Below are positions 47,293-56,186 of a DNA stretch of 64,000 nucleotides, piece by piece. Each line of letters begins with the position of its first letter. Position 1 is the first letter of the stretch. The notes beneath the pieces were generated by a model. The model did no database searches and had not been told where the DNA came from. It saw only the letters and a list, made by a program, of their open reading frames with translations. Source of the stretch: Betaproteobacteria bacterium (GTDB lineage Bacteria > Pseudomonadota > Gammaproteobacteria > Burkholderiales > SG8-39); the NCBI GenBank assembly GCA_947482825.1, contig CANKMT010000012.1:1-64000 (forward strand), given 5' to 3'. The translations under genes were made by a program, and so were the position numbers.

Positions 47293-48126
47293 CTAGGGCG
47301 CCCGCAATTCCAGGTTGTCGATCAGTCGCGTGCCGCCAAGCCTGGCGGCAGCAAGCACCACCAGTTCCCGATCCGCAGCCGTTGCGTGTGCGAGGTCCTC
47401 GCGCCGGCGCACGGATATGTAGTCCGGTTTCCATCCGGCGCCGTGGAGTTCGTGCATCGCCTGTTCGCCCAGCGGCTCGAAATCCGTTCGTCCCGAGCGG
47501 ATCGACTCGCGCACGGCCTGCAATTGCCTGTGCAGCCTCGGCGCCTCTGCGCGCTCGGCCGGCGAAAGGTAGCCGTTACGCGAACTCATCGCGAGGCCAT
47601 CGGCTTCGCGGATCGTCTCGCCTTCGACGATCATGAGCGGGAGGTTCAGCTGGTCGACCATGTTGCGCACGATCATTAGCTGCTGGTAGTCCTTCATCCC
47701 GAACACCGCGACGTCCGGCTGGACGCAATTGAAGAGCTTGAGGACCACGGTGGCCACGCCATGGAAAAAGCGCGGGCGGAAGGCGCCTTCGAGCTCGTTG
47801 GCGATCGGCGGCGGTTCGACCAAGTAGGCCTGGGGCCGGGGGTAGAGCACGCGCTCGTCCGGCGCGAAGAGTAAATCCACGCCTTCTGCGCGCAGCTTTT
47901 CGCAGTCGTCCTCGAACGTGCGCGGATAGCTCTCGAAGTCGTCCGTCGGCGCGAACTGCAGGCGGTTGACGAAGATCGTGGCCGCGACGGTTGTTGCATG
48001 GCTGCGGGCGAGCCGCAGCAGGGACACGTGCCCCGCATGCAGGTTTCCCATGGTCGGGACAAGCGCGAGTTCGCCCAAGGTGGCGCGGGCTTTGCGCAGG
48101 TCGTCGATCGTCCGGACAATGCGCAT
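47293..48126 (-). CDS. panC: Pantothenate synthetase PanC
   Basis: 277 residues. The nucleotidyltransferase motif TMGNLHAGHVSLLRLA is near residue 26 and the second signature SSRNGYLSP near 180. FGMKDYQQLMIVRNMV matches the pantoate/ATP site. PanC joins pantoate and beta-alanine with ATP, for coenzyme A. It follows the deoxynucleoside kinase gene by 27 bases on the same strand. Confidence 0.95.
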   Translation of the reverse strand: MRIVRTIDDLRKARATLGELALVPTMGNLHAGHVSLLRLARSHATTVAATIFVNRLQFAPTDDFESYPRTFEDDCEKLRAEGVDLLFAPDERVLYPRPQAYLVEPPPIANELEGAFRPRFFHGVATVVLKLFNCVQPDVAVFGMKDYQQLMIVRNMVDQLNLPLMIVEGETIREADGLAMSSRNGYLSPAERAEAPRLHRQLQAVRESIRSGRTDFEPLGEQAMHELHGAGWKPDYISVRRREDLAHATAADRELVVLAAARLGGTRLIDNLELRAP

Positions 48127-48153
48127 CAGCGTGAACTCCCCACGTTCGCGCCC

Positions 48154-48780
48154 TCAACCGCCGCTGTTGAAGAATTCCCGCCGGCTGCGCATCGTCGAGA
48201 TCTTGTGCATGAGCAGGTCGAGGTCGGCCGGGCGGTCGACGAAGTTCAGGTTCTCGGAATTCACGATCAGGACGGGCGCGTCGGTGTAATTGTAGAAAAA
48301 CCGCGTATAGGTCTCGGCAAGAACCGCGAGATACTCCTCGCTGACCCGCCGCTCGAATGCGACGCCGCGCTTGCGCACCCTTTCGATCAGCGTGTCGGGC
48401 TGGGCCTGGAGGTAGATGACGAGGTCCGGCCGCGGCGACTGCGGTTTGAGCGTCTCGAAAATGCGGTCGTACAACTTGAGCTCGTCGCCCGAAAGCGTGA
48501 TGCGGGCGAAGAGCGGGTCCTTGTCGAGCAGGAAATCGGCCACGGTCACATGATTGAACAGGTCGTGCTGGGCGAGCGGCTCGAGCTGCTTTGCGCGCTG
48601 GAACAGGAAGAACAACTGGGTGGGCAGCGCGAAGCGCGCCATGTCCTCGTAGAAGCGCGCGAGGAAAGGATTCTCCATGGGTTGCTCGAGCATCAGTTCG
48701 GCCCCAAGCCGGGCCGCGAGCTTGCGGGCGAGGCTCGTCTTGCCGACGCCGATCGGCCCCTCGACGACGATGTATTTCAA
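48154..48780 (-). CDS. Deoxynucleoside kinase family protein
   Basis: 208 residues with the P-loop EGPIGVGKTSLARKLA (residues 6-21) and the family segments RFYEDMARFALPTQLFFLFQR and LVIYLQAQPDTLIERVRKRG. It phosphorylates a deoxynucleoside (dG/dA or dC kinase type) in salvage; the position between folK and panC is typical for Betaproteobacteria. Its end overlaps no other gene. A partner specificity is not seen. Confidence 0.88.
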   Translation of the reverse strand: MKYIVVEGPIGVGKTSLARKLAARLGAELMLEQPMENPFLARFYEDMARFALPTQLFFLFQRAKQLEPLAQHDLFNHVTVADFLLDKDPLFARITLSGDELKLYDRIFETLKPQSPRPDLVIYLQAQPDTLIERVRKRGVAFERRVSEEYLAVLAETYTRFFYNYTDAPVLIVNSENLNFVDRPADLDLLMHKISTMRSRREFFNSGG

Positions 48781-48785
48781 CTTGT

Positions 48786-49268
48786 TCAGGTGATCCTTTC
48801 GCGCACCTGGCCTTGCAACGAGGCGAGCCCTGCGCGCGCGCTGCCATGCCCCGGGATGACCGCATCGGGCTCGACCTCGAGCAAAGGCTCGAGCACGAAG
48901 GCGCGTTTGTGCATGCGTGGATGTGGCAGCACGAGTTCGGGGGTGGAACGCACCTGGTCGCCGTAGAGGAGCAAGTCCAGGTCGAGCGTGCGCGGCGCGT
49001 TTGTGAAGCTTCGTGACCTCCCATGTTCATTTTCGATCCGCTGCAAACCCGCGAGCAGCGCTTCGGCGCCCAGGCCCGTCTCGAGCTTGGCCACGGCATT
49101 GACATACTCGGGTTGGTCCGCAAAGCCCACCGGGGCGGAACGCCAAAGCGAAGACCGGGCCAGGAGCGACGTTTGGGGCAGACGGGCGAGTTCATCGAAT
49201 GCCCGCAAGACCTGCATGCCGGGATCATCCAGATTGGCGCCGAGGCCGACGAACGCGCGAATCTTCAA
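48786..49268 (-). CDS. folK: HPPK pyrophosphokinase FolK
   Basis: 160 residues: FVGLGANLDDP at the start and RTLDLDLLLYGDQVR as the catalytic Asp-x-Asp loop. PHPRMHKRAFVLEPL is the second signature. It transfers pyrophosphate from ATP to 6-hydroxymethyl-dihydropterin for folate. The start is TTG at 49268, with GAGGGG just upstream; the frame stays open far into pcnB, but the family N-terminus begins here. It lies seven bases after the pcnB stop. Confidence 0.93.
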   Translation of the reverse strand: MKIRAFVGLGANLDDPGMQVLRAFDELARLPQTSLLARSSLWRSAPVGFADQPEYVNAVAKLETGLGAEALLAGLQRIENEHGRSRSFTNAPRTLDLDLLLYGDQVRSTPELVLPHPRMHKRAFVLEPLLEVEPDAVIPGHGSARAGLASLQGQVRERIT

Positions 49269-49275
49269 GCACCCC

Positions 49276-50622
49276 TCAACCGGACGGGTCGTTCGAAGGC
49301 CCGCCTTCCTGGCCGTGCGAGGTGTCGGCGGTCTTCTTGCGCCTGCGCCGGCGGCGCGGCTTCGCGCCGCTTTCGGGCTGCAGCATCGCGCGCCGGGTCT
49401 CCTCCTCGGCCGCCTGGAACGAACGCCACCAGATCTCGAGTTCCTCGGCGACTTCGCCGCTGGCGGCGCGCAGCGCGAGGAAGTCATAGGCCATGCGGAA
49501 CCGCGGCGATTCGAGCAGGCGGTACGGCCGCTGCCCGGAGCGCTGCTCGAACCTCGGCTGCATCGTCCACACTTCGCGCATCGTAGCGGTGAGCTTGCGC
49601 GTGATCGCGAGCTTTTTGCATTGGGTCTCGAGCACTTCGTCCATCGCGGCCTCGAGCGCAAATGCGGCGCGCTCGCCCTTCTTCTCGCGCGACTTGGAGG
49701 CCGCCAGCACTTCGTGCCAAAGAAGCGCCGCGAAAAGGAACGCCGGCGACACCGACCGGTCGGTCTTGATGCGCTCGTCGGTCTGCGCGAGCGCCAGCGT
49801 GACGAAGCGCTCACCCAGCGGTTGGTCGAGAATCACGTCGAGGAGCGGCAGCAGGCCTTCCGACAACCCTTCGTCACGCAAGCGCCGCACGCACGCGCTG
49901 GCGTGGCCGGACAACAGGAGCTTGAGCATCTCGTCGAAGAGGCGAGCCGGCGGCACGTTGCCGATCAGCGGGGCCAGCTTCTTGATCGGCGCCCTCGACC
50001 CGCTTTCTATCGACAGTCCAAGCTTCGCGGCAAGCCTGACCGCGCGCAGCATGCGTACAGGATCCTCCCGATAGCGGGTCACCGGGTCCCCGATCACGCG
50101 CATCGTGCGCTTCTTGAGGTCGGACAAGCCCTCGTGGAAATCGATGACTTCCTCGGTGGCCGGGTCGTAGTAGAGCGCATTGACCGAGAAGTCGCGGCGC
50201 AGGGCGTCTTCCTCCTGCGTGCCGAAGACGTTGTCGCGCAGCACCCGGCCGTGCTCGTCTTTCTGGCTGTCGCCGGCATCGGCGGCCCGGAAGGTCGAGA
50301 CTTCGACCGTTTCCTGGTTGAGGATCACGTGGACGATGCGGAACCTGCGGCCGATGATGATCGCGCGCCGAAAGAGCGGTTTCACTTCCTCCGGCCGCGC
50401 GTCGGTGGCGACGTCGTAGTCCTTGGGCGCAGCCCCGAGCAGCAGGTCGCGCACCGCTCCCCCGACCACGTAGGCGGAAAAGCCCGCTTCGTGCAGGACG
50501 CTGCAGACCTTGAGGGCGGCAGGGCTGATGCGGTTGCGCTCGATGTCGTGCTTGGCGAGCGGCACGCGTTTCGGGCCTGCGGCCTTGAGGCCAAGCACCT
50601 TGCGGATGAACTTCTTTATCAT
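49276..50622 (-). CDS. pcnB: Poly(A) polymerase PcnB
   Basis: 448 residues. The nucleotidyltransferase domain has VVGGAVRDLLLGAAPKDYDVATDA with the catalytic aspartates; the neck segment DPVTRYREDPVRMLRAVRLAAKL follows and the C-terminus is highly basic (KPRRRRRRKK). Poly(A) polymerase I tags RNA ends for decay. The basic C-terminal tail distinguishes it from CCA-adding enzymes. It precedes folK as in most Betaproteobacteria. Confidence 0.94.
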   Translation of the reverse strand: MIKKFIRKVLGLKAAGPKRVPLAKHDIERNRISPAALKVCSVLHEAGFSAYVVGGAVRDLLLGAAPKDYDVATDARPEEVKPLFRRAIIIGRRFRIVHVILNQETVEVSTFRAADAGDSQKDEHGRVLRDNVFGTQEEDALRRDFSVNALYYDPATEEVIDFHEGLSDLKKRTMRVIGDPVTRYREDPVRMLRAVRLAAKLGLSIESGSRAPIKKLAPLIGNVPPARLFDEMLKLLLSGHASACVRRLRDEGLSEGLLPLLDVILDQPLGERFVTLALAQTDERIKTDRSVSPAFLFAALLWHEVLAASKSREKKGERAAFALEAAMDEVLETQCKKLAITRKLTATMREVWTMQPRFEQRSGQRPYRLLESPRFRMAYDFLALRAASGEVAEELEIWWRSFQAAEEETRRAMLQPESGAKPRRRRRRKKTADTSHGQEGGPSNDPSG

Positions 50623-50634
50623 GCCCCCCGGATC

Positions 50635-51309
50635 TTATCTTAGTGAGATCACCGGCCAGCCGCGGCGTGCGGCTTCGGCGGCGAGCGCGTCATCGGGATC
50701 CACGGCGACCGGGTGTTTCACCAGGTTGAGCAGCGGAAGGTCGTTAAGCGAATCGCTATAGAACGTGCTGGCTTCGAATTGCCCGATCGGCTGGCCGAGC
50801 GACTCCAGCCAGGCGGTGACCCGCACGATCTTTCCCTCACGGAAGCAGGGTGTGCCGGCAACTCTCCCGGTAAACCTCCGGCCTTCCCGTTCCGGCTCCG
50901 TGGCGATCAGATTGGGGATGCCGAACTCGCGTGCAATCGGCGCAGTGACGAAACTGTTGGTCGCGGTGACGACCGCGCAAAGGTCGCCGGATTCGGCGTG
51001 CCTGGCGACCAGTTCGACCGCTTTCGGGCCGATCATCGGCCGGATTCGGGTCTCCATGAAGGCTTCCAACCAGCCTTCGAGCTCCTCGGGCGTGTGGCGC
51101 GCAAGGGCGCCCAGCGCGAACTGGAGGTACTCGTGGATATCGAGCTTACCCGCCTTGTACTGCTCGTAGAACACGTTGTTCCGGGCTTCGTACTCGTCGC
51201 GGTCAAGCACGCCGCGATCGATGAGGTATTGGCCCCACTCGTAGTCGCTGTCGCCTGAGAGGAGCGTGTTGTCGAGGTCGAACAACGTGAGCCGCATCGC
51301 CGCTCTCAT
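50635..51309 (-). CDS. HAD-family hydrolase (HAD-IB, SerB-like)
   Basis: 224 residues. Motif I is FDLDNTLLSGDSDYEWGQYL, with nucleophile Asp and acid Asp; motif II is in VVTATNSF, and motif III/IV are in FYSDSLNDLPLL. HAD-IB members dephosphorylate phosphoserine or histidinol phosphate and similar substrates; some in this locus are annotated as histidinol-phosphatase. The start overlaps the hda stop (ATGA) and GGAG lies five bases upstream; an ATG at 51297 is an alternative. Confidence 0.88.
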   Translation of the reverse strand: MRAAMRLTLFDLDNTLLSGDSDYEWGQYLIDRGVLDRDEYEARNNVFYEQYKAGKLDIHEYLQFALGALARHTPEELEGWLEAFMETRIRPMIGPKAVELVARHAESGDLCAVVTATNSFVTAPIAREFGIPNLIATEPEREGRRFTGRVAGTPCFREGKIVRVTAWLESLGQPIGQFEASTFYSDSLNDLPLLNLVKHPVAVDPDDALAAEAARRGWPVISLR

Positions 51310-51938
51310 CCGAGCTCCGCAAGCGCTTCACGCACCAGCGGAAGGGTCAAGGGGCGCTGGCGCGAGAGCGAGTACTCGTCCAGGTGCCTGAGGATCCCGA
51401 CTAATGAAGGCAGGTCGCGACGCACGTGGGTAAGGAGATACGCGACGACCTCGCCGGAGATCGCCAGTCCGCGGCGCGCGGCTTCATCGCGAAGGTATCC
51501 GGCTTTCTCCGGGTCGGTGAGCGTCCTCACCTGGTAAACGAGCCCCCACGCGAGGCGGCTTTTCAGGTCGTCGCGCAAGGCCAGCTGCGCCGGCGGCGCC
51601 GAACCCGCGGCGAGGAGCGTCCCCCGCAGCGCGGCGGGGGCTTCGCGGATCTCGTTGATCCGGTTGAAGAGGGCCACCTGCGCCTCGGGATCCAGCGAAT
51701 CGACGTCGTCGGCGATCGTGAGGCGCGATGGGTCCTCGGCAGCGCGCAGGGTTGCGCCGAGGAGATGGCTGCGCCCCGAGCCACGCTCGCCCCAGAGGTA
51801 GATCACCGTCTCGGCAACACGGCCGGCTGCGACGTCCTTCAGCTTTGCAACCAGTTCGTCGTTCCGCCCGGTCACGAACCCTGCGAATGCCGGTTCCGGC
51901 GAGGGCGAGATCTCGAGGACCAGCTGGCGCATGTTCAC
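51306..51938 (-). CDS. hda: DnaA regulatory inactivator Hda
   Basis: 210 residues, homologous to the AAA+ part of DnaA. The N-terminal QLVLEISPSPEPAFAGFVTGRND is the clamp-binding start; the modified Walker A is LWGERGSGRSHLLGATL and the Sensor/box region LTIADDVDSLD. Hda binds the DNA-polymerase clamp and hydrolyses ATP on DnaA after initiation. It overlaps the AI-2E-family gene by four bases and the HAD gene by four, so the three are coupled. Confidence 0.93.
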   Translation of the reverse strand: MNMRQLVLEISPSPEPAFAGFVTGRNDELVAKLKDVAAGRVAETVIYLWGERGSGRSHLLGATLRAAEDPSRLTIADDVDSLDPEAQVALFNRINEIREAPAALRGTLLAAGSAPPAQLALRDDLKSRLAWGLVYQVRTLTDPEKAGYLRDEAARRGLAISGEVVAYLLTHVRRDLPSLVGILRHLDEYSLSRQRPLTLPLVREALAELG

Positions 51939-53029
51939 CGGCCTTCGCCCTTGGGCTGCGTACCCGTGGTACCGGCATACAAGGGGCTCGCGAGGTAGGC
52001 ACGGCCCATGCGGCGCAACCCGACCAGGAGCGCAGCGCTGGCGGGCAGCGCAAGCAGCACGCCGAAAAAGCCGAACACCTGGCCGAAAGCGAGCAGGGCG
52101 AAGATGACCGCAACCGGGTGCAGGCCGATGCGCTTGCCCACGAGGAGCGGCGTCACCGCCATGCCTTCAAGCGCCTGCCCGAGGGCAAACGCGAGCCAGA
52201 CGAACAGCACCCCGGTAAAGGAATCGAACTGAAGGAGCGCCGCGACCGTGCCAAGCACGAAGCCGAGGAAGGCGCCGACATAAGGGATGAAGACGAGCCC
52301 GCCGGTGATGATCCCGACGGGCAGCGCGAACTGCAGGCCCGCGACCCATAACGCGAGCGAATAGAAACAAACCATGACCACGATCACCAGCGTTTGCCCG
52401 CGCAGGAACTCGGCGAGTACGGCGTCCACTTCCTTCGCGATCCCGACGACCTGCTCGTGCCGCGGCACCGGGATCATGCGGTCGACCTTCGCGAGAAGCT
52501 CGTTCCAGTCGCGCAGCAGGTAAAAGAGCACGACGGGGATCAGCAGGATGTTGATCAGGAACCCGAGCAGCACCAGGCCACCGATCTGCAGCGAGCCGAG
52601 CAGGCGCGGCACGATGCCCTGGTTGGACTGCAGGACCTGCGCGGTGAGCTGCTTTACGGTGTCGAGGTCGAACCGGATCTCGACTCCGAACTGGGTAAGG
52701 ACCCAGGGTGCAACGTTGTTGTTCAGCCACGCGAGGAAATCCGGCAGGCGCTCGGACATCATGCGCGCCTCCTTGTAGAAGAGCGGCAGCACGACGAGCA
52801 GGATTCCGATCACCACGATGATGGCGAGGGTAAGCACGAGCAGGACTGCGATCACGCGTCCCGTGTAGGGAGTCAGCCGGTTGACCAGCGGGTTGAGCAT
52901 GTAGGCGAAGATCGCGCCGGCAAGGAATGGCGCGAGGATCGGCGACAGCAGCCAGACCAGCCAGGCCGCGATCAGCGCGATGGCAAGCCACGTCCACACG
53001 CGCGGATTCGCGAAGCCGGTACCGGTCAT
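51935..53029 (-). CDS. AI-2E family (PerM-like) membrane transporter
   Basis: 364 residues with about seven or eight hydrophobic helices: WTWLAIALIAAWLVWLLSPIL at the start, LVLLGFLINILLIPVVLFYL and FGQVFGFFGVLLALPASAALLVGLRR at the end. This is the UPF0118/PerM type; transport of autoinducer-2 has been shown for only some members. Its divergent position to purM and coupling to hda are standard in Betaproteobacteria. Confidence 0.88.
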   Translation of the reverse strand: MTGTGFANPRVWTWLAIALIAAWLVWLLSPILAPFLAGAIFAYMLNPLVNRLTPYTGRVIAVLLVLTLAIIVVIGILLVVLPLFYKEARMMSERLPDFLAWLNNNVAPWVLTQFGVEIRFDLDTVKQLTAQVLQSNQGIVPRLLGSLQIGGLVLLGFLINILLIPVVLFYLLRDWNELLAKVDRMIPVPRHEQVVGIAKEVDAVLAEFLRGQTLVIVVMVCFYSLALWVAGLQFALPVGIITGGLVFIPYVGAFLGFVLGTVAALLQFDSFTGVLFVWLAFALGQALEGMAVTPLLVGKRIGLHPVAVIFALLAFGQVFGFFGVLLALPASAALLVGLRRMGRAYLASPLYAGTTGTQPKGEGR

Positions 53030-53115
53030 TTGACGTAAAATACGAGGGGAAGAAAGCTGGAAATCCTATCTTCCCACTTTAACACGCCGGCACGGCGCCC
53101 CGTCCCGATTCCCCA

Positions 53116-54144
53116 ATGAGCAAAGGCCTTTCCTATCGCGATGCCGGCGTCGACATCGACGAGGGCGACGCGCTGGTCGAAGCCATCAAGCCGTTTGCCA
53201 AGCGCACGATGCGGCCCGAGGTACTGGCGGGCATTGGCGGGTTTGGCGCGCTCATGGAAATCCCGAAGAAGTACCGCCACCCGGTGCTTGTGTCGGGCAC
53301 CGACGGCGTGGGCACCAAGCTCAAGCTCGCGTTCTCGCTCGGGCGGCACGATACCGTCGGCATCGACCTGGTCGCGATGAGCGTGAACGACGTGCTCGTG
53401 CAGGGGGCCGAGCCGCTCTTTTTTCTCGACTATTTCGCGTGCGGCAAGCTCGACAAGTCGGTGGCTACCGACGTGATCAAGGGCATCGCGCACGGTTGCG
53501 AACTGGCCGGCTGCGCGTTGATCGGTGGCGAGACCGCGGAGATGCCCGGCATGTACCCGGAGGGCGAGTACGATCTCGCGGGGTTCTGCGTCGGCGTGGT
53601 CGAGAAGGAACGCATCATCAACGGGAAATCGATCGCGCCCGGCGACGTCGTGCTTGGCCTTGCCTCGAGCGGCCTGCACTCCAACGGGTTTTCGCTGGTG
53701 CGCAAAATCATCGAGCGCGCGAAGCCCGATCTCGGGGCGGATTTCCACGGCCGGTCGCTTGCGGACACGCTGATGGAGCCGACGCGCATTTACGTCAAGT
53801 CGGCTCTGGCGCTCATGCAGGCCCTGCCGGTCAAGGGGCTCGCGCATATCACCGGCGGAGGCCTTACCGGCAACGTACCGCGCGTGCTCCCGGTGGGGAT
53901 GCGCGCGGTGATCGATGCGAAATCCTGGGCGCGTACGCCGCTATTCGACTGGTTGAAGAAGGAAGGCGGCGTCGCCGAAGACGAGATGCACCGCGTTTTC
54001 AATTGCGGCATTGGAATGGTGATAGTGGTTGCAGTGGAACATGCCGCTGAGGCGTCGAGAATCCTGTCCGATTCGGGAGAACTCGTCTGTACGATCGGTC
54101 AGATCGAGAAGCATGCCGAGGGCCCGAAGACGATCGTCGTTTGA
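53116..54144 (+). CDS. purM: AIR synthetase PurM
   Basis: 342 residues: [20 protein letters not shown] at the start, [17 protein letters not shown] and GMVIVV near the end, with the glycine-rich [11 protein letters not shown] in the ATP site. It makes 5-aminoimidazole ribonucleotide from FGAM in purine synthesis. A TAAAAT sequence at 53036-53041, 75 bases ahead, is a possible -10. It diverges from the AI-2E-family gene. Confidence 0.96.
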   Translation: MSKGLSYRDAGVDIDEGDALVEAIKPFAKRTMRPEVLAGIGGFGALMEIPKKYRHPVLVSGTDGVGTKLKLAFSLGRHDTVGIDLVAMSVNDVLVQGAEPLFFLDYFACGKLDKSVATDVIKGIAHGCELAGCALIGGETAEMPGMYPEGEYDLAGFCVGVVEKERIINGKSIAPGDVVLGLASSGLHSNGFSLVRKIIERAKPDLGADFHGRSLADTLMEPTRIYVKSALALMQALPVKGLAHITGGGLTGNVPRVLPVGMRAVIDAKSWARTPLFDWLKKEGGVAEDEMHRVFNCGIGMVIVVAVEHAAEASRILSDSGELVCTIGQIEKHAEGPKTIVV

Positions 54145-54194
54145 CCGCGAATGTTGGGCCCCTCGCTAAGCCGGTCGAATCTGGTAGGCACAAC

Positions 54195-54223
54195 TTGCAT
54201 TCTATACGCCATTGGCGTATAAT
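54195..54223 (+). promoter_or_regulatory. higBA promoter with overlapping palindromic operator
   Basis: TTGCAT (54195-54200) and TATAAT (54218-54223) are separated by 17 bases, a near-perfect sigma-70 promoter. A perfect 9-base inverted repeat, TATACGCCA/TGGCGTATA with one central base, spans 54203-54221 and covers the spacer and part of the -10. It is the expected operator for HigA. The predicted transcription start, about seven bases past the -10, falls on the toxin ATG. Confidence 0.85.
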
Positions 54224-54229
54224 TTCAAA

Positions 54230-54544
54230 ATGTTCACGTTCATCGAATCATCGGCATTCGAGCGAGTCCGTTCTTCGTATGTCGATGAAGATGAATATGC
54301 ACAATTGCAGCAGTCCATGACGCAGAATCCGGAAGCCGGAAAGATCGTTCCGGGCTCGGGTGGGGTCAGGAAGCTACGCTGGGGGCGTCCGGGTATGGGC
54401 AAACGCGGTGGCCTTCGGGTCATTCATTTCGTTCGATTTGAGCCAAACGAGTTCTGGATGTTGGCGATCTACGCCAAGGCAAAGAGGGACAATGTCCCGG
54501 GGCACATTTTGAAGCAATTGCTGGAGGCATTCCGAAATGGCTAA
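54230..54544 (+). CDS. higB: RelE/HigB-2-type toxin
   Basis: 104 residues: VRSSYVDEDEYAQLQQSM, then the RelE-fold core VIHFVRFEPNEFWMLAIYAKAKRDN. HigB-type toxins cleave mRNA on the ribosome. The start MFTFIESSAF at 54230 fits family length; an earlier ATG at 54212 lies inside the operator. No leader or ribosome binding site fits between promoter and ATG. It overlaps the antitoxin gene by eight bases; toxin-before-antitoxin is the higBA order. Confidence 0.88.
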   Translation: MFTFIESSAFERVRSSYVDEDEYAQLQQSMTQNPEAGKIVPGSGGVRKLRWGRPGMGKRGGLRVIHFVRFEPNEFWMLAIYAKAKRDNVPGHILKQLLEAFRNG

Positions 54545-54851
54545 GAAACTTACTGGCAAGGCGTTGGCCAAATTCGAGGCCGAGCGCGATGTGTGGCAAG
54601 AAGTACTAGACGGCGTACGCGAAATCAAGGCCGGTGGTGGCAAGCGTACGAAAGTGGAACCCATATCCCAGGTTGGTCGGGTTCGCCACAAGAGCGGCCT
54701 TTCTCAGGCCCAGTTTGCAGCGGCTCTAGGTGTATCCAAGCGCACCCTTGAGCAATGGGAACAAGGAAGGCGCGGACCCTCAGGTGCGGCGCGGACCTTG
54801 CTTAAGATAGTGGAGCGTCATCCGGATGTGCTGCTCGAAGTCGCTGGGTAA
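54537..54851 (+). CDS. higA: HigA-type XRE antitoxin
   Basis: 104 residues: a basic N-terminal arm, a helix-turn-helix (LSQAQFAAALGVSKRTLEQWEQGRRGPSGAARTLL) and a short tail (KIVERHPDVLLEVAG). HigA-2 proteins neutralise HigB-2 and repress the operon by binding the promoter palindrome. The start overlaps the toxin end by eight bases, giving coupled translation. This is the only fully intact, fully regulated type II module in the window besides ccdAB. Confidence 0.9.
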   Translation: MAKKLTGKALAKFEAERDVWQEVLDGVREIKAGGGKRTKVEPISQVGRVRHKSGLSQAQFAAALGVSKRTLEQWEQGRRGPSGAARTLLKIVERHPDVLLEVAG

Positions 54852-54905
54852 TGCGTACAAAGGGGCCGAACAGTCTTGATAAGCTCAAATCGCACGGAGT
54901 AGAAC

Positions 54906-55133
54906 ATGCCCATTTCACTCGAAGCGTTGCAGGCAGAGGTATTGCGTCTCTCGCCTCCTGACCGCTCACGCCTGCTCGAGCGCTTGATTGTCAGCCTGGA
55001 TTCCGACGCCGAAGTCGAAGCCGCGTGGGACGCAGTCGCAGACGCAAGGGAGAATGAAGTCAGCTCTGGGGCGGTGAGCGCCGTCCCGCTCGAAGAGGCC
55101 ATGACAAGGCTGGAAGCACGATTCAAGGGATGA
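54906..55133 (+). CDS. Orphan addiction-module antitoxin (TIGR02574-like)
   Basis: 75 residues, MPISLEALQAEVLRLSPPDR and EVEAAWDAVADARENEVSSG with the EEA tail, which is the pattern of the short addiction-module components paired with ParE/RelE toxins. GGAG precedes the ATG. After its stop only eight codons (MKRKAAR then stop) open in the expected place for the toxin, so the partner seems lost. It adjoins higBA (54 bases) on the same strand. Confidence 0.78.
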   Translation: MPISLEALQAEVLRLSPPDRSRLLERLIVSLDSDAEVEAAWDAVADARENEVSSGAVSAVPLEEAMTRLEARFKG

Positions 55134-55184
55134 AGCGAAAAGCCGCTCGTTGATAGGACTGCGCGACAACTATCTCCATCCGCC

Positions 55185-56129
55185 CTACGACCCCTTGCGG
55201 GCCAGATAGATTCCCACAAGCACGACAAGCCCCCCCGCAATCTGCAGCGCTACCAGCGGTTCTCCCAGCAACATCCACGCAAACACGCCCGCCATCACCG
55301 GCTGCACCAACAGGCTGACGGAGGAGAACGAAGCCGGCAGGTGCGCGAGAGCATAAGCGATGAGGCCTTGCCCGCCGGCGTGCGAAATGATGGCTACTCC
55401 GGCGAGCTTCAACCATCCAACGCCGGTCACGGGCAGCATCTGCTCGCCGGTGGCGAGCGCAATCGGCAATAGCAGCATGGCGGTGATGGCCGTGGTGACC
55501 GCCATCAGGCGCAGAGTGCCCGCGCCACGGTCGCGCAGTTCCTTCACGGTCAACAAGTACCAGGCATAGAACATCGCCGTAACGACGCCCAGCGCGTCGC
55601 CGAGCAGGGCAGTGGACGAAAACGCAATGCTGGTGCTCACGAGCATGCCCACGCCCACCAGAGCGGTGACGAGCCCGACGAGAAACAGCCTGCTCGGTTT
55701 CTGGCGAAAGAAGAGCCAGGTCGCGAGCGTGACGAAGATCGCCGCAAGGTTGGCGAGTAGCGTCGAGTTCGCCACCGACGTGAACTTGACCGAGAGGTGC
55801 CAGACCGCGAGGTCTCCTGCAAATGCGATCGCGGCGTAGATGAAGAGCTTCCAGGGTATTGCGGGGCGGACGATGGAATCCGGACCCGTGGCCTCGCGCC
55901 CGAATGCGGCGTATAGCGCCCATAGCGCGGGAATCGCCAGCGCCACGCGCCAGAATGCGGTGGCTGTGGGGCCGGTTTCGGAAACCCGCACGAAAATCGG
56001 CGACATCGCAATACAGACTGCGCCCAAAAGCAGCGCAACAAGCGCCAGGCCCTCGCTCCGGCGAGCGGAAGCATCCTGTGAAGGGCTTTGCGGCGCGCCA
56101 GTCGTTGTACTACGCATCTTGCGACGCAT
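55185..56129 (-). CDS. DMT-superfamily (EamA) exporter
   Basis: 314 residues with ten hydrophobic helices in two EamA repeats: ALVALLLGAVCIAMSPIFVRVSE and ATAFWRVALAIPALWALYAAF in the first, LGVVTAMFYAWYLLTV and PASFSSVSLLVQPVMAGVFAWML in the second. Such proteins export amino acids or small metabolites; the substrate is unknown. The start at 56129 (MRRKMRST) is used; 56117 is an alternative. The frame is open back into dnaE, which cannot be real. It diverges from dnaE. Confidence 0.85.
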   Translation of the reverse strand: MRRKMRSTTTGAPQSPSQDASARRSEGLALVALLLGAVCIAMSPIFVRVSETGPTATAFWRVALAIPALWALYAAFGREATGPDSIVRPAIPWKLFIYAAIAFAGDLAVWHLSVKFTSVANSTLLANLAAIFVTLATWLFFRQKPSRLFLVGLVTALVGVGMLVSTSIAFSSTALLGDALGVVTAMFYAWYLLTVKELRDRGAGTLRLMAVTTAITAMLLLPIALATGEQMLPVTGVGWLKLAGVAIISHAGGQGLIAYALAHLPASFSSVSLLVQPVMAGVFAWMLLGEPLVALQIAGGLVVLVGIYLARKGS

Positions 56130-56168
56130 GGTAACAACTATCGTACGGTCTCCCATCGATGCCGGTGG

Positions 56169-56174
56169 TAAAAT
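56169..56174 (+). promoter_or_regulatory. Candidate -10 before dnaE
   Basis: TAAAAT at 56169-56174 lies 12 bases before the dnaE ATG at 56187, with a run of T after it. The -35 region is poor. Given the short leader it may be only part of a promoter; confidence is low. Confidence 0.35.
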
Positions 56175-56186
56175 TTTTGCGTCCCC

